Below, one piece after another: positions 18,427 through 27,168 of a stretch of 64,000 bases of DNA; within the stretch, counting starts at the first letter, position 1; every line of letters starts with the position of its first letter. Below the pieces are notes generated by a model. That model ran no database searches, was not told the origin of the DNA, and saw only the letters and a list, made by a program, of their open reading frames with translations. The translations under genes and the position numbers were made by a program. The DNA comes from JAGVSR01 sp963708775 (GTDB lineage: Bacteria; Pseudomonadota; Alphaproteobacteria; Rhizobiales; Hyphomicrobiaceae). Where the stretch lies: the NCBI GenBank assembly GCA_963708775.1, contig CAVPTI010000011.1, positions 62,001 to 126,000 of the forward strand, in the 5' to 3' direction.

Positions 18427-19337
18427 CGGCTACGATTTTCAAAAGCGCTGCGCTGAAAGAGCGGGGGCGCACCGGCGACGGTGAGGGCAGTGTGCAGGTG
18501 CACATGGACCCCCGGGTTGCCATACCGACGACGGCGAAGGTGTTCGCGGTCTATGGCAAAGGCGGCATCGGCAAGAGCACGACGTCATCGAACCTTTCGG
18601 CGGCGTTCTCCAAGCTCGGCAAACGCGTGTTGCAGATCGGGTGCGATCCCAAGCACAATTCGACTTTCACGCTGACAAAGCAGCTTGTTCCAACCGTTAT
18701 CGACGTGCTCGAGCAGGTGAACTTCCACACGGAAGAACTGCGCGTCGAGGACTTCGTGTACGAGGGCTACAACGGCGTTCTGTGCGTGGAGGCGGGCGGT
18801 CCGCCGGCAGGTACAGGTTGCGGCGGGTATGTCGTCGGTCAGACGGTGAAGCTCCTCAAGGAGCATCATCTGCTCGACGAGACCGACGTCGTGATCTTCG
18901 ACGTGCTGGGCGACGTGGTGTGCGGCGGCTTTGCCTCGCCACTCCAGCATGCCGAACGCGGGCTCATCGTTTGCGCCAACGATTTCGATAGCATCTTCGC
19001 GATGAACCGCATCGCTGCGGCCATCCAGGCGAAGGCCAAGAACTATGGCATCCGCATCGGTGGCGTCATCGCCAACCGGTCGAAGGAAACCGACCAGATC
19101 GACCGTTTCAACAGTGAGATCGGGCTGGCGAGGCTGGCACACTTCCCGGATCTCGATGTGATCCGCCGCTCGCGGCTGAAGAAGTCGACGCTGTTCGAAA
19201 TGGAGCCGTCGCCCGAACTGGAAGCCGTGCAGCAGGAATACCTGCGGCTTGCGGCAAGCCTCTGGGCCGGCACGGTTCCGCTCGATGCGCGCCCGATGAA
19301 GGACCGCGATATCTTCGATTTCCTGGGGTATGATTGA
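18423..19337 (+). CDS. bchL: Dark-operative protochlorophyllide reductase iron-sulfur ATPase subunit L
   Basis: 304 residues, NifH-like. The P-loop VYGKGGIGKSTTSSN is near residue 42, and the two cysteines that bridge the [4Fe-4S] cluster in the dimer are in PPAGTGCGG and DVVCGGFA. BchL passes electrons to the BchN-BchB complex with ATP hydrolysis. It overlaps the bchH stop (ATGA at 18423-18426). Confidence 0.97.
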   Translation: MTATIFKSAALKERGRTGDGEGSVQVHMDPRVAIPTTAKVFAVYGKGGIGKSTTSSNLSAAFSKLGKRVLQIGCDPKHNSTFTLTKQLVPTVIDVLEQVNFHTEELRVEDFVYEGYNGVLCVEAGGPPAGTGCGGYVVGQTVKLLKEHHLLDETDVVIFDVLGDVVCGGFASPLQHAERGLIVCANDFDSIFAMNRIAAAIQAKAKNYGIRIGGVIANRSKETDQIDRFNSEIGLARLAHFPDLDVIRRSRLKKSTLFEMEPSPELEAVQQEYLRLAASLWAGTVPLDARPMKDRDIFDFLGYD

Positions 19338-20059
19338 TGCACACGCTCTCCTACCGCCAGCGCCGCAGCGAGCTGCAGACCTACTTCGACCGGACGGCGT
19401 CCGAGACGTGGGCACGGTTGACATCGGATGCACCGGTTAGCGGCATTCGCCGCACGGTGCGTGCCGGCCGCGATCGGATGCGAGCGACGCTGCTCGACTG
19501 GATGCCGGCTGATCTCAAGGGCATGCGTATTCTCGACGCCGGCTGCGGGACGGGGGCGCTTTCGTTCGAAGCTGCGCGACGCGGCGCAGACGTCGTCGCG
19601 ATCGATCTTGCCGAGACGTTGGTTTCACTCGCACGCGAGCGGACCGACAAGATGCGTTCAGAGCTGCCGTTCAGCGAGGGGTACGGCTCGATCCAGTTTC
19701 ACGTCGGCGACATGCTCGATCCGGCTCTCGGCCGCTTCGATTACGCCGTCGCGATGGATTCACTCATTCACTACAGGTCGGCCGACATGGTTGCCATGCT
19801 CGGACGGCTGTCAGCGAACGTCGAGCGGGGGATCATCTTCACCTTCGCTCCCCGGACGCCGGCTCTGACGTTGATGCATGCGGTCGGCCGTTTCTTCCCC
19901 AGGCAAGACCGAGCCCCGGCCATTGAGCCGGTCGATGCCGGCGAACTCCGCCGGCATATCGCGGCAGAGCCGGCACTTTCGACCTTCCGCGAGGGGCACA
20001 CCTTCCGTGTCGATAGCGGCTTTTACGTTTCCTCAGCGATGGAGATCGTAAAGGTATGA
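19337..20059 (+). CDS. bchM: Mg-protoporphyrin IX O-methyltransferase
   Basis: 240 residues. The SAM-binding motif ILDAGCGTGALSFE is at about residues 64-77, followed by the BchM-type segment FDYAVAMDSLIHY. BchM methylates the C13 propionate of Mg-protoporphyrin IX, giving the substrate for both cyclases in this window (AcsF and BchE). The ATG at 19337 shares a base with the bchL stop (TGATG). Confidence 0.96.
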   Translation: MHTLSYRQRRSELQTYFDRTASETWARLTSDAPVSGIRRTVRAGRDRMRATLLDWMPADLKGMRILDAGCGTGALSFEAARRGADVVAIDLAETLVSLARERTDKMRSELPFSEGYGSIQFHVGDMLDPALGRFDYAVAMDSLIHYRSADMVAMLGRLSANVERGIIFTFAPRTPALTLMHAVGRFFPRQDRAPAIEPVDAGELRRHIAAEPALSTFREGHTFRVDSGFYVSSAMEIVKV

Positions 20060-21492
20060 ACGTCGTCAGCGATAAACTGGTGAAAGCCTGGGCCAATGTG
20101 AGCCCCCGCTTCCTGCCGTTCGCGGACGCAGCAACCGAAGAGCTGCCGCTTGGCCGTCTGCTTCGGTTGTCGCTGTTTCAGGTTTCGGTCGCCATGGCGG
20201 TCGTACTGCTGAACGGCACACTCAACCGGGTCATGATCGTGGAATTGGGCGTGCCGACATTCGTCGTCGCGATCGCGGTGTCGTTGCCTTTGCTTTTCGC
20301 ACCTTTCCGGGCGCTGGTGGGGTTCAAGTCGGACAACCACAAGTCGGCGCTCGGCTGGAAACGGGCGCCCTATATCTGGTTTGGTTCGATGTTGCAGTTC
20401 GGCGGCTTGGCGATCATGCCATTCGCGCTGATCCTGCTGTCAGGAGATTCCAACGGTCCGGCGTGGATCGGCTATGCCGGGGCGGGATTGGCATTCCTGC
20501 TCGTTGGGGCAGGGCTGCACACGACGCAAACGGCAGGTCTCGCACTCGCGACAGACCTTGCGCCGCCGGAGTCGCGGCCGCGCGTCGTCGCATTCCTCTA
20601 CGTCATGCTCCTCGTCGGCATGGTGGCGACGTCGATCGTGTTCGGTTGGCTGCTTTCGGACTTCAGTCAGCTGCGTTTAATCCAGGTGGTTCAGGGCGCC
20701 GCCGCCGTCACGATGATCCTCAACGTCATCGCACTGTGGAAGCAGGAAGTGCGCGATCCTTCGCGGACCCGCGGGCCTGCCGCTGACGACCCCGGATTTC
20801 TGGAATCCTGGCAGGCCATGGCCGCCACTGGGCCGTGGATGCGCGTGCTCGTCAGTGTCGGTCTCGGTACCGCGGCGTTCAGCATGCAAGACATTCTACT
20901 CGAGCCCTATGGCGGCGAGATTCTGCATCTGTCGGTCGGGCAGACGACGGCGTTGACCGGATTTCTCGCCTGCGGGACTCTCCTTGGCTTCGTCATCGCT
21001 TCGTCTGTGCTGACGTCGGGGTTCGATCCCTTCCGACTTGCCGCGCTTGGTGCCATCGCGGGCCTTGCCGCATTTCCGCTGGTCATCCTGTCGGCGCATG
21101 TCGAGTCGGCGCAAATCTTCCGCGCCGGAACCTTGCTGATCGGATTTGGCGGCGGGCTGTTCTCCGTCGGCACGCTCACGGCCGTCATGAACATGTCGAA
21201 GGGCCGGCGCAACGGCATGGCTCTCGGCGTGTGGGGGGCCGTGCAGGCTACCGCTGCCGGGATCGCGATCGCATTCGGAGGAATCATTCGCGACGGCGTC
21301 GGTGCGCTTGCCACGTCGGGTCAACTTGGAGAGGCGCTGGCCACACCGAGCACTGGGTACACGGCGGTCTATCACATCGAAATTGTTCTGCTCTTTGCAA
21401 CGCTCGTGGCAATCGGCCCGCTCGTTGGCATGGAGCGGGTCAACACGTCACGCAGGTCGGGGAAGTTCGGTCTCGCCGAATTCCCCGGTTAA
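20056..21492 (+). CDS. lhaA: LhaA, light-harvesting 1 assembly protein (PucC family)
   Basis: 478 residues and about 12 membrane segments. The first half carries NGTLNRVMIVELGVPTFVVA and FKSDNHKSALGWKRAPYIWFG (family hallmark). LhaA helps assemble the LH1 antenna. The gene follows bchM with an ATGA overlap and precedes puhA, the classic bchFNBHLM-lhaA-puhA superoperon order. It is distinct from the PucC-like gene next to bchP. Confidence 0.95.
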   Translation: MNVVSDKLVKAWANVSPRFLPFADAATEELPLGRLLRLSLFQVSVAMAVVLLNGTLNRVMIVELGVPTFVVAIAVSLPLLFAPFRALVGFKSDNHKSALGWKRAPYIWFGSMLQFGGLAIMPFALILLSGDSNGPAWIGYAGAGLAFLLVGAGLHTTQTAGLALATDLAPPESRPRVVAFLYVMLLVGMVATSIVFGWLLSDFSQLRLIQVVQGAAAVTMILNVIALWKQEVRDPSRTRGPAADDPGFLESWQAMAATGPWMRVLVSVGLGTAAFSMQDILLEPYGGEILHLSVGQTTALTGFLACGTLLGFVIASSVLTSGFDPFRLAALGAIAGLAAFPLVILSAHVESAQIFRAGTLLIGFGGGLFSVGTLTAVMNMSKGRRNGMALGVWGAVQATAAGIAIAFGGIIRDGVGALATSGQLGEALATPSTGYTAVYHIEIVLLFATLVAIGPLVGMERVNTSRRSGKFGLAEFPG

Positions 21493-21517
21493 CTTCAGGA
21501 TCCATGGAGGTGAAACT

Positions 21518-22300
21518 ATGAAGGGCGAAATTATGGGCATCTTTGATGTTGCCCAGATCACGTTGTACGTGTTCCTTATCTTCTTTGTCGGGCTCGTTTT
21601 CTATCTTCAACGTGAAACGCGCCGCGAGGGGTATCCGCTGTTCTCCGAGCCGTCGAACAAATTGAAGCCGGGCGATCCATTCTTCATTCCCGAAGCCAAG
21701 GTGTTCAAGCTGCCGCATGGCGGCGAGGCGCGGGCGCCGGACGACGCGCGCATCGATACGCGACTGGGCAATGCCGAGAAGATGGCGGTTTGGCCAGGAG
21801 CACCCATCGAGCCAATTGGTGATCCGATGCTTGCGGAAGTCGGTCCGGGCTCTTATGCGTTGCGCGCCGATGTCCCCGATCTCATGGTCACAGGTGCACC
21901 GAAGATCGTCCCGTTCCGCGTTGCTCCCGCCTTCGACATCAACATCAACGATCGCGATCCGCGCGGCTTCGCGCTGGTGGGAGCCAACGGCGTTGCTGTC
22001 GGCACGATCAAGGATGTTTGGATCGACAAGTCGGAAATCATCATCCGGTACCTGGAAGCCGAACTCAATGCCGCCGGCGGCAAGCCGGGTCGCTCGGTTC
22101 TGGTGCCCATGAATTTTCTTCGGATTGACCAGGATCGTGGCGTCGTCAAGGTGAAGGCGCTGATGGGTTCGCAGTTCGGGAACGTCCCTGGACTAAAGAA
22201 TCCCGACCAAATCACGTTCCTCGAAGAAGAAAAGGTGACGGCGTACTACGGCGCCGGTACTCTTTACTCTGATCCCCAGCGTGCGGAGCCGCTCCTGTGA
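21518..22300 (+). CDS. puhA: Photosynthetic reaction centre H subunit
   Basis: 260 residues. There is a single N-terminal membrane helix (about 8-30), then FYLQRETRREGYPL and a cytoplasmic PRC-barrel domain including RDPRGFALVGANG. The H subunit caps the L-M core and controls proton delivery to QB. A strong ribosome-binding site (GGAGGTGA, 21506-21513) precedes ATG 21518, which explains why this start was chosen over the upstream open frame. lhaA ends 25 bp before it. Confidence 0.97.
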   Translation: MKGEIMGIFDVAQITLYVFLIFFVGLVFYLQRETRREGYPLFSEPSNKLKPGDPFFIPEAKVFKLPHGGEARAPDDARIDTRLGNAEKMAVWPGAPIEPIGDPMLAEVGPGSYALRADVPDLMVTGAPKIVPFRVAPAFDININDRDPRGFALVGANGVAVGTIKDVWIDKSEIIIRYLEAELNAAGGKPGRSVLVPMNFLRIDQDRGVVKVKALMGSQFGNVPGLKNPDQITFLEEEKVTAYYGAGTLYSDPQRAEPLL

Positions 22301-22968
22301 GCCACGAGTACGACTTCGAGCCCGTTCCAGGGCTGCCCGCGAACCTGCCGGAGGGCGAACAGCTCCTCTGGCAGGGATCGCCCTCCGCCTCGGCCACCGC
22401 TCGCCGGGTGCTGCACATCGATCTGGTCGCCGCGTACTTTGCGGCGCTCCTCACGTGGCGGCTGGTCGCCGGTCTCTATGACGGCCATGCGCTGTCGCAG
22501 ATCGCCATCGACAGCATTCCGCTTCTTGGAATGTCGGCCGCAAGCCTTGCGATCCTGGCCGGGCTGGCAAGTCTCATGGCCCGTACGACGATCTACACGA
22601 TCACCAGCCGTCGGGTGGTGATGCGCTACGGCGTGGCCCTGCCGATAACGGTCAACGTTCCGTTCAAGTCGATCCATAGCGCGGATGTTGCCTTGCGTGC
22701 GGATGGCTCGGGCGACATTGCGCTGGCGGTCGATGACCTGGGCAAGCTGACGTTCCTGCATCTGTGGCCGAACACACGAGCCTGGCACCTGCGCAAACCG
22801 CAGCCCTCGCTCCGGGCGGTGCCTGATGCGCAAAACGTCGGTGCTCTGCTCTCGCGTGCCCTGCATACGGCGGCTGGTTCGCCGGAGAAGGCCACACGTC
22901 CCGTCGCTGCGGCTCGGCCCACAGAGACAACCACGGCTCCGGGCGGTGCTGCCCCGGCCGCGGCCTGA
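22297..22968 (+). CDS. puhB: PuhB, reaction centre assembly protein
   Basis: 223 residues. It begins HEYDFEPVPGLPANLPEGE, the standard PuhB start, then has about three membrane segments and a PH-like cytoplasmic part (TIYTITSRRVVMRYG, VNVPFKSIHSADV). PuhB is known to help assemble the reaction centre and LH1. The start is GTG at 22297 overlapping the puhA stop (GTGA). An Ala/Thr-rich tail ends the protein. Confidence 0.94.
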   Translation: MSHEYDFEPVPGLPANLPEGEQLLWQGSPSASATARRVLHIDLVAAYFAALLTWRLVAGLYDGHALSQIAIDSIPLLGMSAASLAILAGLASLMARTTIYTITSRRVVMRYGVALPITVNVPFKSIHSADVALRADGSGDIALAVDDLGKLTFLHLWPNTRAWHLRKPQPSLRAVPDAQNVGALLSRALHTAAGSPEKATRPVAAARPTETTTAPGGAAPAAA

Positions 22969-22988
22969 ACCTAGAAGGAGTGATCGCC

Positions 22989-23444
22989 GTGCACGAAGAC
23001 GCCATCGACGCCAAACCCTTTCCGAGAGCCCTCCTGATCGCGGGCGCCGCTCTGATCGGCCTGTCGATCGCCTTCGCGATTTCAGCGCGGCTCTGGGACT
23101 TTGGAGCGACACGGGTGGAGTACGCACCGGTGACGGAACAGCGAGAGCTGATCTTCAAGGATCTCGACAACGGTTCGGTCGGCGTCGTCGATGCCGGCCT
23201 CAAGCAACAGATCGCGGAAGTGAAACCAGGTCACGATGGTTTTGTCCGCGTCGTCATGCGCAGCATGGCTCGCGACCGGGCGTTGCTCGGCGCGAGTAGC
23301 GATGTGCCGTTCCGCTTGGCGCGGCACACCGACGACGTGCTGTCACTCACAGACTTGGCGACTGGCGAGGTCGTCATGCTGAACGCGTTCGGGACCATGA
23401 ATCGCAAGGCTTTCGAACAATTTCTCGCCAAGGGGAAGGACTGA
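22989..23444 (+). CDS. puhC: PuhC, photosynthetic complex assembly protein
   Basis: 151 residues: one N-terminal membrane helix (about 12-35) and a periplasmic domain with RELIFKDLDNGSVGVVDA and an ending RKAFEQFLAKGKD, as in PuhC. It supports reaction centre and LH1 assembly. GTG 22989 was chosen because AGAAGGAG (22973-22980) sits 8 bases upstream; the in-frame GTG at 22980 lies within that ribosome-binding site. Confidence 0.92.
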   Translation: MHEDAIDAKPFPRALLIAGAALIGLSIAFAISARLWDFGATRVEYAPVTEQRELIFKDLDNGSVGVVDAGLKQQIAEVKPGHDGFVRVVMRSMARDRALLGASSDVPFRLARHTDDVLSLTDLATGEVVMLNAFGTMNRKAFEQFLAKGKD

Positions 23445-23447
23445 ACC

Positions 23448-23753
23448 ATGATGCTTGCAGCGTTTCGCGGGCCGCCACCCGAGGTGGTGTCCTGCACAAT
23501 CGAAATCGAAAACACATTTGAAAGTTTGCATGCCCACGTCGACTTGCATGGCACCGCACCGGTCGAGGCCGGCGATGAAGTGCTCGTGCATGGGGATCCG
23601 ATCCGGGTGCCTTACGGCCAGAAGGTCGTACTGGAACGCCAGGCGACGGTGACGCGTGCGTCGCCGATCGAGCGGCTGATCACGAAGATCGCGGCGCGGT
23701 TGGAGTTCACTGAGCTCTACGAAGTGAGTTTTTCTTCGGGGAGGAAGCTATGA
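23448..23753 (+). CDS. Conserved small protein of the puhC-acsF interval
   Basis: 101 residues, soluble, no signal peptide or membrane segment seen. It contains DEVLVHGDPIRVPYGQ and ends in an Arg/Glu-rich helix followed by ELYEVSFSSGRKL. A small gene at this spot is common in puhABC-acsF clusters, but no function is known to me. It starts 3 bp after puhC and its stop overlaps the acsF ATG (ATGA at 23750-23753), so it is co-translated with acsF and could be a partner of the cyclase. That partnership is inference. Confidence 0.75.
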   Translation: MMLAAFRGPPPEVVSCTIEIENTFESLHAHVDLHGTAPVEAGDEVLVHGDPIRVPYGQKVVLERQATVTRASPIERLITKIAARLEFTELYEVSFSSGRKL

Positions 23754-24817
23754 CGATTGAAACTTTCGGCCGCGCGCCGAACGAGACGACGGCGGCAGCT
23801 GCGACGGAAACACTTTTGAGCCCGCGCTTCTACACGACGGACTTCGATGAACTCGACAAGATCGATGTGTCGTCGCTGAGATCCGAGTGGGATGCGCTCC
23901 TGGCTGAGATGCGGGCCGATACCAACCGCGGGCACTTCCGGCGGACGGATGCTTGGGACGATTTCGATCTCAACGCGCTGCCCGAAGGCCTGCGCAAGGA
24001 ATTCATCGACTTCCTCGTCAGTTCGCTGACGTCGGAATTTTCAGGCTGCGTGCTCTATGCCGAAATGAAGAAGCGGGGCAAGAACAAGGATCTTGTCGAG
24101 CTTTTCAAGTTCATGAGCCGCGATGAGGCCCGTCATGCCGGCTTTATCAACGATACGCTGCGGGATTTTGATATCGGCATCGATCTCGGCTTCCTCACGA
24201 AAGCGAAGAAGTACACGTTCTTCCGGCCGAAGTTCATCTTCTACGCGACGTATCTGTCGGAGAAGATCGGTTATGCGCGCTACATTACAATCTTCCGTCA
24301 TTTGGAGCGTCATCCCGACAAACGCTTCCATCCGATCTTCAAGTGGTTCGAGAAGTGGTGCAACGACGAGTTCCGCCACGGGGAAGCCTTCGCGCTCCTG
24401 ATGCGGGCCAATCCGCATCTGCTCGAGGGCGTGAACAAGCTTTGGGTGCGCTTCTTCGTGCTTGCGGTTTACTCGACCATGTACGTGCGTGACCATGCGC
24501 GGCCGGAATTCCATAAGGCGATCGGGATGAACCCCACCGATTACGACATGCAGGTCTTCCGCCTGACGTCTGAAATCGCGCGCCAGGTATTCCCGGTCGA
24601 ACTCGACATCGAGAACCCCAAATTCCTGAAGGGGCTAGAGAAGCTGCGGGTCATCAACGAGAAGCTCGGCGAAGTGGAAGGCAAGACGGGGATCGGCGCA
24701 CGTCTGCGGCGGTTCGGTCTGGGCGCTTCGGCGGTCGGGACATTCGCGCGGCTTTATCTGCTGAAAGCGCGGGAAAACCCGCTTCCGCAGCAGATCCGGC
24801 TCGAGCCCATCTGGTAA
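23750..24817 (+). CDS. acsF: Aerobic Mg-protoporphyrin IX monomethyl ester oxidative cyclase
   Basis: 355 residues, normal for AcsF. It is a ferritin-like di-iron enzyme: ligands are recognisable in LTSEFSGCVLYAE, SRDEARHAGF and CNDEFRHGEAF. It uses O2 to form the isocyclic ring E of the chlorin. An oxygen-independent enzyme for the same step, BchE, is encoded about 2.3 kb downstream, so the organism can probably make bacteriochlorophyll at high and low oxygen. Confidence 0.97.
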   Translation: MTIETFGRAPNETTAAAATETLLSPRFYTTDFDELDKIDVSSLRSEWDALLAEMRADTNRGHFRRTDAWDDFDLNALPEGLRKEFIDFLVSSLTSEFSGCVLYAEMKKRGKNKDLVELFKFMSRDEARHAGFINDTLRDFDIGIDLGFLTKAKKYTFFRPKFIFYATYLSEKIGYARYITIFRHLERHPDKRFHPIFKWFEKWCNDEFRHGEAFALLMRANPHLLEGVNKLWVRFFVLAVYSTMYVRDHARPEFHKAIGMNPTDYDMQVFRLTSEIARQVFPVELDIENPKFLKGLEKLRVINEKLGEVEGKTGIGARLRRFGLGASAVGTFARLYLLKARENPLPQQIRLEPIW

Positions 24818-24842
24818 CGCAAGCGTTCGAGGAGCGACCTTG

Positions 24843-25697
24843 GTGTCCTACGGCCTACCCGTTCTGTTCGTCCTCTTTTCCTGGTGGTTCCTCACCGGAG
24901 CGGTGCTCTGGCTGATCGGGCTGCCGCGGACGACGGTGCGCTGGTCAATGGCTGGCGCGACACTCGTTGCTCTCGGAGCGTTGGCAACACTCTGGCAGAC
25001 GGCCGGCGATACATCGCCGGCCGCCGCCTACACGGCATTTCTCGCAGCTTTGCTGGTGTGGGGCTGGCACGAGATGAGCTTCCTCACCGGCTTGGTGACG
25101 GGGCCGCGCACATCGGAAGCGCCGCGACACACGCGCGGCCGCGCCGGTCTTTGGCCTGCCGTCGAGACGCTGCTCTATCACGAAGCGGCCATTCTCGTGA
25201 CGGGCCTTCTGCTCTACGCAATGCTCGCCGGTTCGCCCAACGAAGTCGGGTTGTGGACCTTCGTTATCCTCTGGGTCATGCGGATCAGTGCGAAGCTCAA
25301 CGTCTATCTCGGCGTGCCTAACCTGACGGAAGAGTTTTTGCCGGCGCACCTGACCTATCTCAAAACGTACTTCTGCCGGCGCAGTATGAATCTCTTCTTT
25401 CCTTTGTCCGTCACGCTGTCGACAATCGCGACGTGGCTGCTCATCGGAGAAGCCAGCACTGCAACGAACGCCTTCGACACCACCAGCTTCACGTTCCTCG
25501 CAACTCTCATGGCGCTGGCTTTGATCGAGCATTGGTTCCTCGTGGTGCCGCTGCCTTCCGCTTCGCTGTGGTCATGGGGGCTTTGGTCGAGGGAAAACGA
25601 ACAAAGCATGGAGACAACGGCCACGCCCGTCCGCGTACGGGCAAGCGTGCCCGTTCAATCCGATCCACCACAGCCCGTAAGTGCAACCATCTTCTGA
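24843..25697 (+). CDS. puhE: PuhE (DUF3623), membrane protein of photosynthetic complex assembly
   Basis: About 284 residues with seven or so membrane segments, including GWHEMSFLTGLVTGPR and LYHEAAILVTGLLLY, hallmarks of the PuhE family. PuhE modulates reaction centre and pigment levels in Rhodobacter. GTG 24843 was preferred over TTG 24840 because GAGGAG at 24829-24834 is then 8 bases away. It sits between acsF and hemA. Confidence 0.9.
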   Translation: MSYGLPVLFVLFSWWFLTGAVLWLIGLPRTTVRWSMAGATLVALGALATLWQTAGDTSPAAAYTAFLAALLVWGWHEMSFLTGLVTGPRTSEAPRHTRGRAGLWPAVETLLYHEAAILVTGLLLYAMLAGSPNEVGLWTFVILWVMRISAKLNVYLGVPNLTEEFLPAHLTYLKTYFCRRSMNLFFPLSVTLSTIATWLLIGEASTATNAFDTTSFTFLATLMALALIEHWFLVVPLPSASLWSWGLWSRENEQSMETTATPVRVRASVPVQSDPPQPVSATIF

Positions 25698-25749
25698 AAC
25701 AGGCCGGCAGAGAGAAACGGCCCGACGCATATAAGAACCGGAGAGCAAA

Positions 25750-26982
25750 ATGGATTACCTGTCGATCTTCCGCGAGCAACTCGACGGCTTGAAGGCCGAA
25801 GGACGCTACCGAGTGTTCGCGGACATCAAGCGGCAGTGCGGATCCTTTCCGACGGCGATCCATCACACGGATGCAGGGGCGCGACCGATTACGGTGTGGT
25901 GCTCCAACGATTATCTCGGCATGGGGCAGCATCCAGCTGTGTTGGCCGCGATGCATCAAGCGATCGATGAAGCCGGCGCCGGCTCTGGTGGCACGCGAAA
26001 CATTTCCGGCACGACGCGTTATCACGTCGAATTGGAGCACGAAATCGCCGATCTGCACGGCAAGGAAGCGGCCCTGCTCTTCACATCGGCTTACGTCGCC
26101 AATGAAGCCACCCTCTCCACGCTCCAGAGGCTGATCCCGGGGGTCATGGTTTTCTCGGATGAGAAGAACCACGCATCCATGATCGAGGGCATCCGGCATG
26201 GCAACGGGCCGAAGAAGATTTTCCGTCACAACGATGTCGAGGATCTGGAAAAGAAGTTGAAAGAGGCGCCGGTCGGCGCGCCCAAGCTGATCGTTTTCGA
26301 GAGCGTCTATTCGATGGACGGTCACATCGCTCCCATGGCCGCCATCTGTGATCTGGCCAAGAAGTACGGCGCGATGACCTATCTCGATGAAGTTCACGCG
26401 GTCGGACTTTATGGTCCGCGCGGCGGCGGCATCGCCGAGCGTGACGGTCTGATGGACCGTATCGACATCATCAACGGAACGCTTGCCAAAGGGTTCGGCG
26501 TGATGGGCGGGTATATCGCCGCCAAGCGCGAAATCTGCGACGCGATCCGTTCGTTCGCATCGGGCTTCATCTTTTCGACATCGCTGGCGCCGGCGATCAC
26601 GGCTGGCGCGTTGGCCAGCATTCGGCATCTGAAGGCGAGCACCCTGGAGCGCGAGCGTCACCAGGAGCGGGCGCGCACACTGAAGCAGAAGCTCAAAGAT
26701 GCGAACATTCCGTTCATGGCCAATCCAAGCCACATCGTGCCGGTGATGGTGGGTGATCCTGTGCACTGCAAGGCCGTGACCGATACGCTTCTCGGCCACT
26801 ACGGCATCTACGTGCAGCCGATCAATTATCCGACGGTTCCCAAGGGCACCGAGCGCATGCGTTTGACACCCGGACCGCTGCATTCCGATCAGCAGATGGC
26901 CGTTCTCGTCGCGGCCTTGAGCGATCTGTGGAATGCATGCCCAATGGCGAACGGCAAATACGTGCGACTTGCGGCCGAGTAA
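25750..26982 (+). CDS. hemA: 5-aminolevulinate synthase
   Basis: 410 residues, a PLP fold-type I enzyme of the alpha-oxoamine synthase group. The N-terminus MDYLSIFREQLDGLKAEGRYR is typical of alphaproteobacterial ALAS. The PLP lysine is in GTLAKGFGVMGGY, and SNDYLGMGQHP and HASMIEG are also present. It condenses glycine with succinyl-CoA (C4 pathway) and feeds all tetrapyrrole synthesis. It ends the plus-strand superoperon and is followed by a terminator. Confidence 0.97.
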   Translation: MDYLSIFREQLDGLKAEGRYRVFADIKRQCGSFPTAIHHTDAGARPITVWCSNDYLGMGQHPAVLAAMHQAIDEAGAGSGGTRNISGTTRYHVELEHEIADLHGKEAALLFTSAYVANEATLSTLQRLIPGVMVFSDEKNHASMIEGIRHGNGPKKIFRHNDVEDLEKKLKEAPVGAPKLIVFESVYSMDGHIAPMAAICDLAKKYGAMTYLDEVHAVGLYGPRGGGIAERDGLMDRIDIINGTLAKGFGVMGGYIAAKREICDAIRSFASGFIFSTSLAPAITAGALASIRHLKASTLERERHQERARTLKQKLKDANIPFMANPSHIVPVMVGDPVHCKAVTDTLLGHYGIYVQPINYPTVPKGTERMRLTPGPLHSDQQMAVLVAALSDLWNACPMANGKYVRLAAE

Positions 26983-27031
26983 CGATCCTACCTGCGCCGG
27001 CTTACGCCAGCGATTATGAGAACTCGACTTC

Positions 27032-27068
27032 ATCCCGCCGCAGGCAACTGCGGCGGGATTTTTCTTAT
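27032..27068 (+). terminator. Rho-independent terminator after hemA
   Basis: The stem ATCCCGCCGCA/TGCGGCGGGAT with a short loop (GGCAAC) is followed by TTTTCTT. It separates the bchF-to-hemA transcription unit from the independently controlled bchE-bchJ unit. Confidence 0.85.
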
Positions 27069-27094
27069 CAAGAGACGTTTGGAATTGGGTCGAT

Positions 27095-27108
27095 TTGATA
27101 AGTGTCAA
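27095..27108. promoter_or_regulatory. FNR/FixK-like box upstream of bchE
   Basis: TTGATAAGTGTCAA matches the TTGAT-N4-ATCAA consensus at 9 of 10 fixed positions. A site for an FNR-type oxygen regulator is sensible here, since BchE works without oxygen and bchE is known to be FnrL-dependent in Rhodobacter. Confidence 0.6.
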
Positions 27109-27146
27109 GTGAGGAGGTCATTTTGGATTGTAGCGTGCACTAGACA
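27103..27146. promoter_or_regulatory. PpsR/CrtJ-type sites upstream of bchE
   Basis: TGTAGCGTGCACTAGACA at 27129-27146 is a perfect TGT-N12-ACA site. A half-matching TGT-N12-TCA site lies at 27103-27120 and shares bases with the FNR-like box. The pair is 26 bp apart. bchE starts at 27169 behind CTGGAGG (27154-27160). Confidence 0.6.
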
Positions 27147-27168
27147 CTTCAAACTGGAGGCCGGTCTT

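Noticed and set aside
27016..27168. N-terminal extension of bchE from ATG 27016
   Set aside because: It would run through a strong terminator and regulatory sites, and lacks conservation; ATG 27169 has a good ribosome-binding site.
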